Assembly: GCA_050084985.1 (NCBI GenBank)
Contig: JBITNC010000001.1
Span: forward strand, 64,852,001 to 64,916,000
DNA: 64,000 bases
Direction of reading: 5' to 3'
Source of the DNA: Nageia nagi
Taxonomy: Eukaryota; Pinophyta
A program made the translations under genes and the position numbers. Below the pieces are notes generated by a model. That model was not told the origin of the DNA and did no database searches. It worked only from the letters and a program-made list of their open reading frames with translations. The stretch's first letter is position 1. Every line of letters starts with the position of its first letter. This document shows, in pieces, positions 46,869 to 58,489 of this stretch.

Positions 46869-47483
46869 TTGAATTATGCTTTGAAGCTACTTAAAAGGGC
46901 TAATCATTTTGAAGGATTCCTCTCCTACTTAGACTTGGAAATAGTCTTGGAAGCTTTACATAGAATTAGAGATATATACTTATACTTGGAAAGTGATCGA
47001 ATGTACTTGAGAGAAGTAATCAAAATAATGGAGAATGATATAAAGAAATTTACCCAATAATCTGATGGAACAAAAGAACAAGCTATTTTGATTATGTCAT
47101 ATAAGGAGCATGATAGAATTGCTGTAAGCACACATACAATACCTTTGGAGCCTTTAGAAAGATTGCCAACAACCCAAAACACTCTAAATTCTAGCATAAA
47201 TAATGAAATTACCAAGAAGGGAAATGAGGAAGAATCCCAAACTCTAACAAATCATGAACATGATGAATCCATGACCCATAGTTTAGACAACCAAAACCAG
47301 GATGATGTCGATGTAGACCTTTCTTGGATGAATCCCTCAACTAACAAGCATCAACATAATAGGAGGAGGATTCATAAGAGTATTCAATATCATTTACCAA
47401 AGGAAGAGAATTCAAAATATATGAACTTACATACATCAGTATGGAACCATATATGTTATCTCCAAATGAAAGGAGGAGAGTAG
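46869..47483 (+). pseudogene. Gypsy-B internal ORF, unidentified, one stop
   Basis: Two frame-continuous pieces (46869-47060 and 47061-47483, separated by one TAA) read through without frameshift. The first part looks helical (LDLEIVLEALHRIRDIYLYL). The second is hydrophilic with DDVDVDLSWMNPSTNKHQHN and YHLPKEENSKYMN. It sits where pol should be, so either gag tail or an extra ORF joined by deletion. No domain recognised. Confidence 0.45.
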
Positions 47484-47520
47484 AAAAGCATGATGTACAT
47501 CACTATGGGTTGTATAAGTA

Positions 47521-47860
47521 AAGGATGATGATTATGAAATCTGATTACCTCCTAATACTAAATTACATTTCATATTTTATGTCTCTTGCTTAAGAAACTA
47601 CCTAGAACTAGAGGTTCAACCTCTAATCGAATTACATCCTATCAACAACAAAGGCAACTTATGGGTACCTAAAAATATCTTAGATGCATACAATAAAAAT
47701 TGATGAATTGAATCATTAATGAGGTATTATCAAGTGGAAGGGACTACCTTCAAAAGAAGCTACATGGGAATGACCTGATACCTTTTCTCAATGAAGAGAT
47801 ATTGAGATAACATCAAAAGAAGCATTGACATGTATATTTGAGAACTTCAATAAATAAAGA
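47521..47860 (+). pseudogene. Gypsy-B integrase C-terminus and chromodomain
   Basis: KDDDYEI then LPPNTKLHFIFYVSCLRNYL matches the integrase end (x-LPPxxxIHxVFHVSxLK). It is followed in a nearby frame by IIKWKGLPSKEATWE, the chromodomain signature (Y-L-I-K-W-x-G-x-x-x-x-x-x-T-W-E). A TGA stands where Trp follows TWE. This identifies Gypsy-B as a chromovirus; such domains guide insertion to heterochromatin. Confidence 0.85.
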
Positions 47861-47931
47861 ATAGAAGTAGGTGAACAAGAGATCAATAATTCTTAGCCCA
47901 TCCAAACACCTAGCCTTGAGAAAGGTAGAAT

Positions 47932-49443
47932 TGTAATATCCCCATTGCTATGGTATTTTCTCCATTTCACTACCAAAAAATGGTAACACTTAGTTTAGGA
48001 ATATTTTATTTAATTTTGGTATTTTTATGATAATTTAGCCCTTTAATTATAAGTTCCACTTGGAGATTAAATAATTAATCTAATTATGGGATGTTGGGCC
48101 TATTTTAGTGCATTAGGAATGAATTTATATTTATATTTTCCAATTAATTATGTAATAAAATACCAAGGTAATTATTAATTATAAATGCAATATTAGTCAC
48201 TTAATTTGGGATGTTATATATAGAGAGACTTGTTGATTGTAATATTGGTATTTCATAAGCCTCTTTTGTAATATTGCTCCTGTTTTAAGGTAGAACATGA
48301 TACCAAAGTGATTTCACCCACTACAAAGCATAAGAAGACATCCATACTTAGATGTGGTACACCAAGAGGATTGGAAAATTTATGGATGATATTCAACATC
48401 CCTAGATATTAAGGCTTAACATCAACTAGGAGGCTTCTAAGGTGATTATATGGATCATAATACATATGGGAATTCCCAAACATAATATGTTTCGACTATG
48501 AACCCATAGATATGATGATACATATCCCAAGACTCTCTATCATAGACATTGTGTAGAAGAGCATACTGATTACACTTGGATATTGTTGGATGAGATTACA
48601 TCAATCCTAATGCATGACCAATGATAAAACTATAAAATAAGGATGTTTGTAAGATAAAGGCATCTGATTATCACTATATTTTCTCATTCTTGGCTTAGGC
48701 ATTGCTCTTCCTAGATTCCATTCTTGAGGTGAGGTAATTATTATGAGGCGTAGAATAGGACTTACATAGGTACACACTTAGGGGTTGGCATAACCTAGCT
48801 TTTATTCTAGCTATTCAAGGGGTGTTGGTATTACCCCTTGATTAATAGAATACTACTAGTGGATATTTGAGATTCCATCATATCTATTGAAGGAGTAAGC
48901 CCTAGTGCAAGCCTTATCACACTATGTATTTGATCCCTCAATCTTGTACACAATCATTTATAATTGAGATATCCATTTCTTTATCAATTTAAATTACATT
49001 TATTGGCTCATAATATTAGTATTTTCCTTTCTATGACCCTACATATCTATTCTTAATGTAACATTAGATCTATGACATAATTTGGTAATCTTGTGAGTGT
49101 TTGGCATAACTATCTCAAAATTTGTAATTATGGATGATTATTGCATATTTATTATGATATTATTGCTCTCATACTTTGACATTAGATATTAATGATTATT
49201 GAGGGGTTTGATATTGCAATTTCTCACTCCCTAGCTAGATGTTAGGTATTTTATGATTTATTGAGTTGTACTTGCCAATGAAGGTGTGACATTGGCTCCT
49301 AGGGAACACTTTACCCTGGATATGAGGCTTAGAGTGTGATGTACCTCTCCTAGGTATAATTTGGCTAATTTTAATTATTATTTTATTTCTAAAAATTGAG
49401 GTTTTGTATAGAATTATAGTGAGCCCTACTTTGGATCATCATA
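47932..49443 (+). repeat. Gypsy-B 3' LTR, 1512 bp, uninterrupted
   Basis: Starts TGTAATATCCCC after a purine-rich gagaaaggtagaa and ends at 49443 just before the AGTGT duplication. It acts as the empty-site reference for the CACTA insertion. The final bases are ATCATA rather than a clear CA. Confidence 0.88.
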
Positions 49444-49448
49444 AGTGT
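49444..49448. other. Target-site duplication of Gypsy-B, right copy (AGTGT)
   Basis: Matches 19851-19855. Confidence 0.85.
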
Positions 49449-49650
49449 CTTATAAAGAAGACACCAAATCAATCTTTTGTTGGAGAATGCTTCATGGAGG
49501 AAGCATAAGATCAGAATTTTGATGAAACCATTCTTATGGAGGAGAATGTTGAAGATAAGGATCCAACACTTCACCATGATTGGCTTATTTATGTTGAATG
49601 GAAGATTGATATCTTTAAAAAAGTAAATAGAAGATCAAGTTCTTGAAAAA
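49449..49650 (+). pseudogene. Acidic reading frame of Retro-C, 3' continuation
   Basis: In the frame joined to 19855 it reads LIKKTPNQSFVGECFMEE, then a TAA, then DETILMEENVEDKDPTLHHD and WLIYVEWKIDIF. Composition and phrase style (MEEx) equal that left of the Gypsy-B insertion, confirming continuity. Confidence 0.6.
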
Positions 49651-49651
49651 T

Positions 49652-49984
49652 TTAAAGAAGAAGAAGAAGAAGAGGAAGAGGAAGAAGAAGAGGAAGAAGA
49701 AGAAGAGTAAGATGAAGAAGAAGAAGAGGAAGAAGAACAAGAAGAAGAAGAGGAAGAAGAAGAAGAGAAACAAGAAGAGGAAGAAGAGGAAGAAGAAGAG
49801 GAAGAGAAAGAAAAAGAGGAAGAAGAGGAAGAAGAAGAAGAGTAAGATTAAGAAGAAGAAGAGGAAGAAGAACAAGAAGAAGAAGAGGAATAAGAAGAAG
49901 AGAAACAAGAAGAGGAAGAAGAGGAAGAAGAAAAGGAAGAAGAAGAAGAGGAAGAAGAGGAAGGAAGAAGAAGAGAAGAAGAAA

Positions 49985-50024
<40 letters not shown>

Positions 50025-50297
50025 AGAAGAGGAAGAGGAAGAAGAGGAAGAGGAAGAGGAAGAAGAAGAAGAAAAAGAAGAAGAAGAAGAAGAATAAGAA
50101 GAAGAAGAAGAAGAAGAAGAATGTAGAATACTACTCTATAAAATGGAGATTAAGAAGAAAAATAAGAATAAGAGAAAGAAAAGGAGGAAGAAGAAGAGGA
50201 AGAAGATAAGGAAGAAGAGGAATATGAGGAGGAAGATGAAGAAGAATATTGAATACTAATATATAAAATGGAGAAGAAGAAGAAGAACAAGAATGTT
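49652..50297 (+). repeat. GAA/GAG polypurine tract (poly-Glu coding potential)
   Basis: About 640 bp almost purely of A and G on the plus strand, mostly GAAGAAGAG and GAAGAGGAA. One frame encodes poly-Glu interrupted by a few stops; the frame that stays open encodes Lys/Arg and is an artefact. Towards the end short phrases TACTACTCTATAAAATGGAG and tactaatatataaaatggag recur between purine blocks. Confidence 0.93.
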
Positions 50298-51080
50298 GAA
50301 TACTACTTTATAAGAATGGAGATGATAATTATTTAATTTTTGGCTTATGTACTAATGTTTATTTGAGCATATGTGTTGTAGATAATATTAATGATTTTGT
50401 TATAAATACGGGATAAGAAAAATATCTTATCAATATATTGGTTGAAAGAAAAATATATTTTGGAGCTTGTATCAATGAGACAACATTGAAGAAAAGTCTT
50501 CTTGTGATGAAGATAAAATTTGGGAGCTTAGTTCACTTGGACTCAAATGAAAGGAAAAAAGATGTATTCAAAATTCGTTGGAAGAAGTAAGCATGTAAAG
50601 ATATAATAAAGAGTGAAATTTTATGAGACAAAAAACACTTTATTACATATGTAATAGGTCATTTTATGGTGATGTTTATTTTTCCATTTTGTATTGAAAT
50701 TTGTGAGATATTAGTTTGGTATAATCATCAATGTGAGATAATTAATATCAACACATAATCATGTGAAGTATGGTATTGTAATGATTTAAAATATCATGAT
50801 AAATATCCATCAAGGACTATTTAAAATCAAAGAGTTCTTATTTGGACACCTTGAGGATTTCCAAACTAGATTCATTAGAATTAGTTGAAAAATATTGAAT
50901 ACCTTTTACCTCATATCACAAGAAGTGGAATGAGAAATCTAGCAAAAAAAAGAAAAAAGAAGGCCCAAAACTTAATGATCTAGAAGAAAAAATTAAGAAT
51001 TTGAAATATAAGGTTGAGGAAGAAGAAAGAGATGTAATCATAAAAAATACTACACTTAAACCATATGAATTAAAATTAAA
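50298..51080 (+). pseudogene. Retro-C region between gag and RT, protease not recognisable
   Basis: Coding-like runs such as LVERKIYFGACI, LVMKIKFGSLVHLDSNERKK (about 50500-50570) and a Lys-rich segment (50930-51060). No D-(T/S)-G protease signature was found. Confidence 0.4.
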
Positions 51081-51084
51081 AACC

Positions 51085-51495
51085 AATAAAATCAACATTG
51101 GTAGTGAATTGAAACCTAAAATGGTGATTATGAATCACTATTGGACTAAATAAGAGGTAAAAAAAATCGTTAAGATTCTAGTCAAATACCAAGACTTATT
51201 TATGATAAACTATATTGAGATAAAGAGAATAAAAGAAGTAGGTATAATTAACATTCACCTAAACCTTGATTATAAACCTAGGAAACAAATACCATACAGG
51301 CTAAACCCTAATATTAAAACTAAGGTCAAGGAAGCAATTGATAAAACATTAGAAGAAAGTATCATAACATCAGTTAGATAATATTGATTGGATTAGTCCT
51401 ATGGTGGTTCAACATAAGAAAATTGTTAATATTAGAATCTATGCCCATTTTAAATAATTAAATAAAGTTTGCAAATATGATCATTTTCTAACAAC
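51085..51495 (+). pseudogene. Retro-C reverse transcriptase (gypsy type), N-terminal half
   Basis: INIGSELKPKMV, KILVKYQDLF, then HLNLDYKPRKQIPYRLNPNI, KTKVKEAIDKTLEESII and WISPMVVQHKK follow the Ty3/gypsy RT pattern (x-P-x-R-Q-x-x-R-R-x-x-P, K-x-E-I-x-K-x-L-x-x-x-x-I, S-P-x-V-x-V-x-K-K). Two stops lie between SVR and DWISP. The catalytic YxDD part (51500-51700) is not readable. Confidence 0.82.
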
Positions 51496-51699
51496 ATTCA
51501 TCAAATAAATATGGAAAAATTAGATCCTTTTCTAAGGTTGATGTTCATTAGATGTTTTTAATTACAAATTACACTAAACCTTATAAAATTATTGCTTGCC
51601 ATACCATATAACATACTAATATGATATATTATTTGTAAACAAAGCCTAATAGTGGATCTAACAAAATTAATGATACTTTTGAACATTGCACCTCCTACA

Positions 51700-52300
51700 A
51701 TAGTAAAATAAATAAAACTATTTTTGAGTGCAATTAGATATTATAAGAGGTTTATTTAAAACTATGCTACACTTACAACACCAATTGATGAATTGATAAA
51801 TAAAAATTACCACTTTTTTTGGACATCAAAATGTCAATCAAACTTTGAACTATCAAAACTCAGACTTTCAAAGGAACTATATTGATTATACTTGATTAGA
51901 TAAAATAATTTAATGTACATGTGGATGCGAGTAGTATATCAATTAGATTTATACTTGCCTAACCTAGCAATGGGAATATATACTAACTTATTTATTTTAC
52001 CAACAAGAATTTGGTGATAAAAAAATGAACTATACCATAATTGAATAAGAAACACTCATGATGGTTTATGCATCATAAAAATTTAGGCACTAGATTTTGG
52101 CAATAATATTTGTATTATTCATAGATCATGAAGCTTTGATATATTTGCTTAAAAAAACATATGATCCATGGCCTTATTTATTAATGGATTTTAATATTTA
52201 AATAATTACAACTTAGGTTTATAATTAAAATATGAAACCTTAATATTGTACCTGATATGCTATCTAGAATTGAAAAGGATGAGATCTCAAAAATTGACAA
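51700..52300 (+). pseudogene. Retro-C RT thumb and RNase H (gypsy type)
   Basis: LSAIRYYKRFI (typical G-x-x-x-Y-Y-R-R-F-I) and TPIDELINKNYHFFW, then in another frame FNVHVDASSISIRFILAQ (first RNase H Asp), MNYTIIE, VLFIDHEALIYLLKK. Frame changes every 100-200 bp. Family clear, gene dead. Confidence 0.82.
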
Positions 52301-52559
52301 TGATCTTCTAAGAGCTCATTTATTTTGAACTGAATTTGGACTTGATGATTTGCAAGAAATTACTACATGTTTAACATCTGATTAATTCTCTAAAGGCATC
52401 ACCTAAAAATATAGAAGGAAACTACTAATTAAAGTTATACTTTAGACCATAATTTCTAGAAAACTATACATAATCGACCTAGAAAAAGTGACTCATAGAG
52501 TAGCACTTAAGCATGAGAGATAATAAATTCTATAAAAATCCTATGAATGATTCACATGA

Positions 52560-53270
52560 GGATATTTTAATGATGAAATCACTATCAATAAATAAATGAA
52601 GGATATAATATAGTGGCTATCTCTCCATCATCATACCCAAGTATCCACCATAAGTTATGATGTATGTCAAAGGGTAGGTAATCCATCAAGTCATGATGAA
52701 CATCCACTCTAATCTATTCTACTGATATTTTCATTTAATAAATAGTAATTAATTTTATTGGACCTACCTCAACACTTTAAAATTGAACTAAATATAGATA
52801 TATCATCACTAATATATAATACATGATGAGATAGACAAAACTTATGACAATTAAGGATTGCACTACTTAAACAATATGTAAGTTTATCTATGAGAACATT
52901 ATCAAAAGACTTGGGTGTCTTAAAGAAATAATCAATGAGTGAGAAAAATATTTCATTGAACATACCATTAAATAATTACTATCTAAATTCATGATTTAAC
53001 ATGGATGGATCTCACCATACTATCCACATGCACATAATATAGTTGAAGTTGTCAATAATATTTTAAAATGAACTTTGATAAAAATATTCAATGTGGGATA
53101 ATTAGACTGGGAAGATAAATTATCGATAGTACTTTTAGCATAAAAAACTACATATAAATAATTAATGAATAAAATGCCATATTAGTTAGTCTATGGACTA
53201 CATTCCATTGTATCGATTGAATTCAAGGTACTTGTTTAAAGTTAACCCAAATGAATGATAAATAGTATTA
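52560..53270 (+). pseudogene. Retro-C integrase (gypsy type)
   Basis: DVCQRVGNPSSHDEHPL (second half of the HHCC zinc finger, about 52665), then SPYYPHAHNIVEVVNNIL (about 53008; family S-x-x-Y-H-P-Q-A-N-G-x-V-E), LDWEDKLSIVLLA and MPYxLVYGLHSIVSIEF. The Q and G of the Q-A-N-G signature are replaced. The central catalytic Asp region is illegible. Sequence from 53271 to 54653 shows nothing coding and no recognisable 3' LTR. Confidence 0.8.
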
Positions 53271-54653
53271 ATCAATAAAATGATATCTATTAATAAAGAA
53301 TAATACTATGGATCCTTATAGCCTATGTAAACTTATAGTGAATAATAATAACTTGAGATAATGAAATAACAATGATGCCCTAAAGTATTAGATCAGACCT
53401 TTATGAACCTATGAGAGATGAGATCAGAGAAATGTACCTATCACCTACCTGGACAACTAGATCATATGTATAAACTTGGACTTATCAAAGTAAGAGGATC
53501 AACAATATTATAGAAAAAAAAATAATCAAACTTTTGAAGAATGTGGAAGCTTGAATAGCCAAGATGATCTAGAGTATGAGTTCAAGGGCCAATATCCTTC
53601 AATAAGATCATATACATTTTATTTCGAGCAAGTAGATGCCTAATGAATTGGGATCTTTCACTAAACTATATTGATTGATGAAGATATTTTCAATTCTATT
53701 TAATAAGAGAAACTTACTTAAGGATAATTAAGATTAAATTAAATAAATTTTGGTACTACTAATGATATAAAATAATTTCTATTGTTAACACAATATTTTA
53801 CCCATCAATGAATGTATTTGACACATCAAACCTATGCAAAAAAATATTAATAATTAATTAAAAAGAATTCAATAATCAAGATCATACACTATAATGAGTG
53901 TAATGGCTATGGTCTCTCATTAAAAGCTTAATGGTTTCCTTGATAAGTTTGTGGTTACTTTAACAAATAACATTTAATGAGTCCACAAAATATCACTCAT
54001 CTTAAATACTAAAATCCTCATTCAACGACTTATTCTTTATCTTCCTATAAATGATTAAGTATGATGTAGATAGAAAATATGTTATAAATCAAAGTAAATA
54101 CTTGTTATGTTATTATAGTTATTTTTGGAATTTTTTTGGTTTATAACAAAGAAAACAAGCATCCTTCTTGAAGATCATAGCATATAACAATTTACAATAA
54201 TTTTGGTTTGTAGCAACTTACAGTTGGGTTACAACAGTTCTTACGTAAGTCATCAACAATCATGTCTATAACAATATACAATATCTCACAAGCAAGGGTG
54301 AGATAGGCATATGGAGAAACATCAACTTATTGAATGAATATAATTCATTTATAAATTTTCTCACTGTTAGCTTTTCCATAAATTTGACATGAAGGAAAAT
54401 TTGTTGATTGATGATAAAATATTATATGAAGATAACATATAGACAACATTTTATGGAAAATATCTTTAGTAGTCTGCAGCTAAGTGCATGTATATTCATG
54501 AACCGTTTAATCATGAAAGCTAAACATGATACACTATTAACACATAACTTCAAAATAGTTATCCACTTAAAGATGTGTTTACTTTTTCTTTATGTTTTTG
54601 TTATCGTATGTTGGTAGATTTATGGACTAGTTGTGAACATGATTTATTATGGT

Positions 54654-54877
54654 TGTTGGATTTGATTAAGCTTGCTAGGTTAGGGTATCTAACTTTAGTG
54701 TTACTAAGTTAGTTGACAACACATGGGTTGTCATTCTTATCCTTATCCTAGTTTGTTATGTTTGGATGGTTGAGATTATTTTGTGTATCAACTTATCCTA
54801 TGGCTGTAATTGTTCATCCTTAGCTATTTAACCAAGGCTTCTCATTTTAATAATATCAAATCTTCTATTTCCTTGCA
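54654..54877 (+). repeat. Orphan 5' LTR of another copia-like element, 224 bp
   Basis: Begins TGTTGGATTTG, ends TTTCCTTGCA, followed at once by TGGTATAGAACTGG, a tRNA-iMet primer site variant (TGGTATCAGAGC with one base lost and one changed). No second copy was noticed downstream. Confidence 0.65.
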
Positions 54878-57590
54878 TGGTATAGAACTGGTTTGACCTC
54901 TAAACCTACCCACCCACATTTGCAAATTTCTGAGGAGGGGTTGGACTTGAACCAATTCCCCTGGCTTTTATTTTTTAGTTTTTGCATATTGTGATTTTGT
55001 GGTATGGACCTGATTGTGAGAGAGTGAACTCTTTGTGAGGAAGGGATTTATTTTTCAAGTGAATATTTTTGAGGTGCCTTGGGGTTTTCATGATGGATCT
55101 GTGTGTCTCAACATTATTATGGAACTGATCACTCCATCGTATGCTCGCAGACTTCCTTTTCTTTGCAGTCCCTATGTTGTGGAGTGTCCTCCTTGCATCC
55201 TAGGTGCTCCTCTGAAACCTCACTTTGCTCCTTTGGTAGATTTTTTCCCCTATATTTTATCTTCGAATCTGTGCTTGGCAACTTACTGTGGTGTTTCCTC
55301 TTTGGTATCTACTCGCATTTGGTGGCTTTCTCCTGCCTTGCTTCATGCTCGGCTTCTTTGCAACTCATTATGAACTGCTTAGGGGTGACGGGGCCAAAGT
55401 TTTTTTCTTGAGTGTTAATAATGTGTGTGAAGAAGGATTTAAGAATTATTTTCCTGTGGAGGCGTAGATCTGCGAGTTCTATTTTGGTGTTTGCGATTTT
55501 ATGCGGACCTTCATATCCATTTTTTGTGTGTTTATTTTCCTCCCATACCTTTGTGTACTCAGTTAGTAGCTCTTTTTTTTGCGAGATCTTAGTCAGCCTT
55601 AGCCCTCCTAACATACTCTCTCTTAGATGGGGCCCTTACAGGCCTTGTGAGATCCAACCCGATGCACCTTCACTCCGTGGTGTTTGATAGAGATCCTCTC
55701 CTTGGGTGCTTCTCTTACTCGGGATCTCTTCTCTGCTAGATGTGCTTGCGTGATCTCCTAATGGTGGTCCTTTTGAGATCTGGTTGTATTTGTAGATGCG
55801 TGAATGCTTATGGTGTCATCCTGGACGTGGTTTTTTGACCACTCATGTTGGCTGGTGGAGGATTTTAATGGACGATGGAGGTTGTGAAGGAGATTGTATT
55901 CTTATTGACTTTGTTTACCCGTTGTACTTTGATCTGTTGTTCCCTTTTTAGTAAATGAGGCCTCTCTCCTGAAGCTTGTTGCTCCGCACGTCCATCAGCT
56001 TGCCTATGGACTCAACTCCTCATGCCCTTCCTTGCAACTTTTATGGATGGGTCAAACGTCTAGCTCCCTCTTACAGACCTCCAGGGGCGTCCAATAAACT
56101 TCTATCTATACATTTTGTGGTTCTCTATAGATTGCGGCCCTCCATTGCACTCTAATGGTGCCTCTTTTGGTATTTTACGTAGTGTTTCCTTGCGAGATTT
56201 ACACCTGCACAATTTGATCTCAGTCTCTTTATGGCCGCGCCAATGGATCACATGTTGATGGCTATTTTTTGTTAGGCATCTACCAAACTTCCGCCGTTGA
56301 GATACAATGGATAAGTCTATTTTTGCAGAACCTTGTGCATGGATAGAGTCACATATTTGCATTGATTATTTGCAGTTTCGCCATGTTTTCGCTGATTGCT
56401 ACCCCTCTATAGATCCTTGCCTAATACGCGATTCCTAGAAGCTCATGGTGCTCATAATGTCCAGAAAAGCTGTCTCTTGTTGGCCTCTCCACTGAGGCTG
56501 TGTGGGAGATACGTTGCACATATTGATATCTGGGTGTTATTCTTGGTCTTCTTCTCCGTCGTGGTATTTGTTATTTAGTTGGAGGTGATAGCATTTCATG
56601 GAGATTTCATTTTCTTTTTGGGCAGTTTCAATCATCAATAGTTTTTTGATTTTATTTGGAGTTTTAGTTGGTCATTTTTCAGAACTATTAGCTCACAATA
56701 TTTTTAGTTTCGTGCCGATTATTTTAACTATAAATACTACCTTGTTTAGTCATTTCTGCTATTCACACTCTCAATTTGAAGTTTCATATTTAGGAATTAA
56801 TTAAAATTATTAAATTAAATTTAATTAATTTTCTAATGTTTTAAGGGCTAAAATTTTATTTTTGACACTCAATCTTGTTAATTCCATAACCTGAGATTTG
56901 GGTATCCGTTTTGGATTCTATTTTTCCTATTGTAGAGTTCTTCACTTTGGAATTATTGGTTACATTGATCCCTCTCCTTGGACTACTCATTATAAGTTCT
57001 TTTTGTGATCTTATAGTGTATAGGTGAAGACCACATCATTGTGTTTGTGAATTTGCTTTGAGCTCGACTATTCTTGCAATCATGGTTTTTTGCAAAACTA
57101 TATACTCCTTGTGGGACACTTTGGTCACTATCAAGAAGCATTAGAGTATGTCAATCTCAAGGGGGATATTCTGAAATGTCATTGGGTGCCTTTCAAGGTC
57201 TCATAATCCAACTCATGGTTGTTGCTATTTGTCCTCAAGGTAGCTTATCTGAGTCCTTAATGGACATTCTAGTGATCTTCCTATCACCTCATCTTGTTAG
57301 ATCTTCTTGATAAAGACTCTTTGACTTACTTTTATTTGATGTATTTAGCCTTGAAGATCTTCCATGATGGTACATTTGGTGAGCAAACCTTATATCCAAT
57401 TTCATTCCCTACTCAACTCAGTGGTTACAATAGTTGGCACTCATGTATTTTGGTAAGATGGGATGATGTCCATAAGGATGCTCGTCAACCTTCGTTGGAC
57501 CTTGCTTTCTTGTACTTCAAGTTTTGGAGTTTCATTATCAACATTATTTTGAGTTGTATTTGTCACGTCAAGTAACCCTCCTCAGCTATT
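54878..57590 (+). other. Less AT-rich anonymous stretch after the orphan LTR
   Basis: 54880-56600 is visibly richer in G and C than the rest of the window and has several short open frames on both strands (for example 55035-55373), none with a recognised family or codon-like pattern. It may be the non-coding interior of a large retrotransposon derivative that began at 54654. 56600-57590 is more AT-rich and likewise anonymous. Confidence 0.45.
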
Positions 57591-57594
57591 GCAT

Positions 57595-57783
57595 TGCATG
57601 TGAACCCACTCTTGGGCATGCTATCTTGTATGTGAACCCACTCTTAAGCATGCTATATTTCATGTGAACCCATTTTGGGCATGCTATTTTGCATGTTAAC
57701 CCATGTTTGAGCATGCTATCTTGCATATTAACCCATCTTTGGGCATACTATCTTGCATGTTAACGCATATTTGGGTATGCATG
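57595..57783. repeat. Minisatellite, six copies of about 31-33 bp
   Basis: Unit ttgcatgtgaacccactctt plus gggcatgctatc; copies drift (tgtatgtgaacccactctta, tgcatgttaacccatgtttg, tgcatattaacccatctttg). No spacers between units. Confidence 0.92.
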
Positions 57784-58459
57784 TTGTCCTCACATTATGC
57801 ACCTATATCTTTTATCAATGTACCTATATTCGGATGCAATAACCTCAAATTTTATGTATGATCTATGAGATATTTCATTAAGTTAAAAACTTCCTAATGC
57901 TTTTAGATATCAAAATGATGGTGCATGAGCATCATGATGTTTAATTCAAGACAAGAATGTTTTTATTCATGCTTTTAAGTATGCATTTTAAGCCTCCTCT
58001 TATGTCTCTCATGAATCATTGTTACACTCCCCCAAATTACAATAATTAGAAATAATAACCTAATTTATTTTGGGTAATCAATGGTCTAGTCAAGTGCCAT
58101 GGGATCAACTAATGGGATTCTAATATATTCATAATAGGCAAGAAATTATGCCATAAACAAATGGTAAACCCATGAAAAGAATCCATATGTCCCACCTCCT
58201 AGCTCCACCTCAATTCCTTTTAGGATACTTTGATAGACCAATGCCCATGCAACCATGAAAATTCATTCCTACTTCAAACATTTCCATGGAATTTGGAGGA
58301 AGCCAATCCCATAATGGAGATACTCGATCACGAGACTACCAATTAATTTAAGTCCTTTCTCTAATTGCCATCGAACATAAGAAAGATGAAGATATAAGTA
58401 GATAAAATATAGAGGAAATAATGGATGAAAATTAATCATACCTCCATACTCTACCAGAA
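57784..58459. other. Spacer, no gene recognised
   Basis: Anonymous AT-rich sequence; may include the gag end of the gypsy remnant that follows. Confidence 0.4.
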
Positions 58460-58489
58460 AGGTTCCAATATGGGACCATCCCCTAAATA

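Larger units (their letters stand above)
19856..49443 (+). mobile_element. Gypsy-B: Ty3/gypsy chromovirus remnant, split by a CACTA element
   Basis: Bounded by 5-bp duplications AGTGT. The 5' LTR is in two parts (19856-20821 and 44577-about 45137) separated by a CACTA insertion; the 3' LTR is 47932-49443. The internal region (about 45138-47931) is only 2.8 kb and ends with an integrase C-terminus and a chromodomain, so most of pol is deleted. LTRs are clearly more diverged from each other than those of Copia-2, so the insertion is old. Confidence 0.88.
18672..53300 (+). mobile_element. Retro-C: old LTR retrotransposon, the host of the nested insertions
   Basis: A 203-bp LTR (18672-18874), an iMet primer site, gag-like and acidic coding sequence up to 19855, and then, across a 29.6-kb insertion, the same acidic reading frame, a poly-Glu tract and gypsy-type RT, RNase H and integrase to about 53270. 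Removing the insertion (19856-49448, with one copy of AGTGT) joins GAA GAA GAG TGT to CTT ATA AAG in one frame. The length without the insertion is about 5 kb, normal for an LTR element. The 3' LTR was not found. Gag looks copia-like while pol is gypsy-like, so a fusion of two elements cannot be excluded. Confidence 0.62.

Noticed and set aside
49643-50209. 188-codon open frame of Lys/Arg only
   Set aside because: It is the wrong-frame reading of a GAA/GAG polypurine tract; the frame joined to upstream coding sequence gives poly-Glu.
55035-55614. Overlapping frames of about 100 codons on both strands
   Set aside because: Three mutually overlapping frames with no homology; typical of stretches with fewer stops because of higher GC.
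57595-57783. CRISPR-like array
   Set aside because: The repeats are head-to-tail without spacers and drift in sequence; the DNA is plant nuclear.
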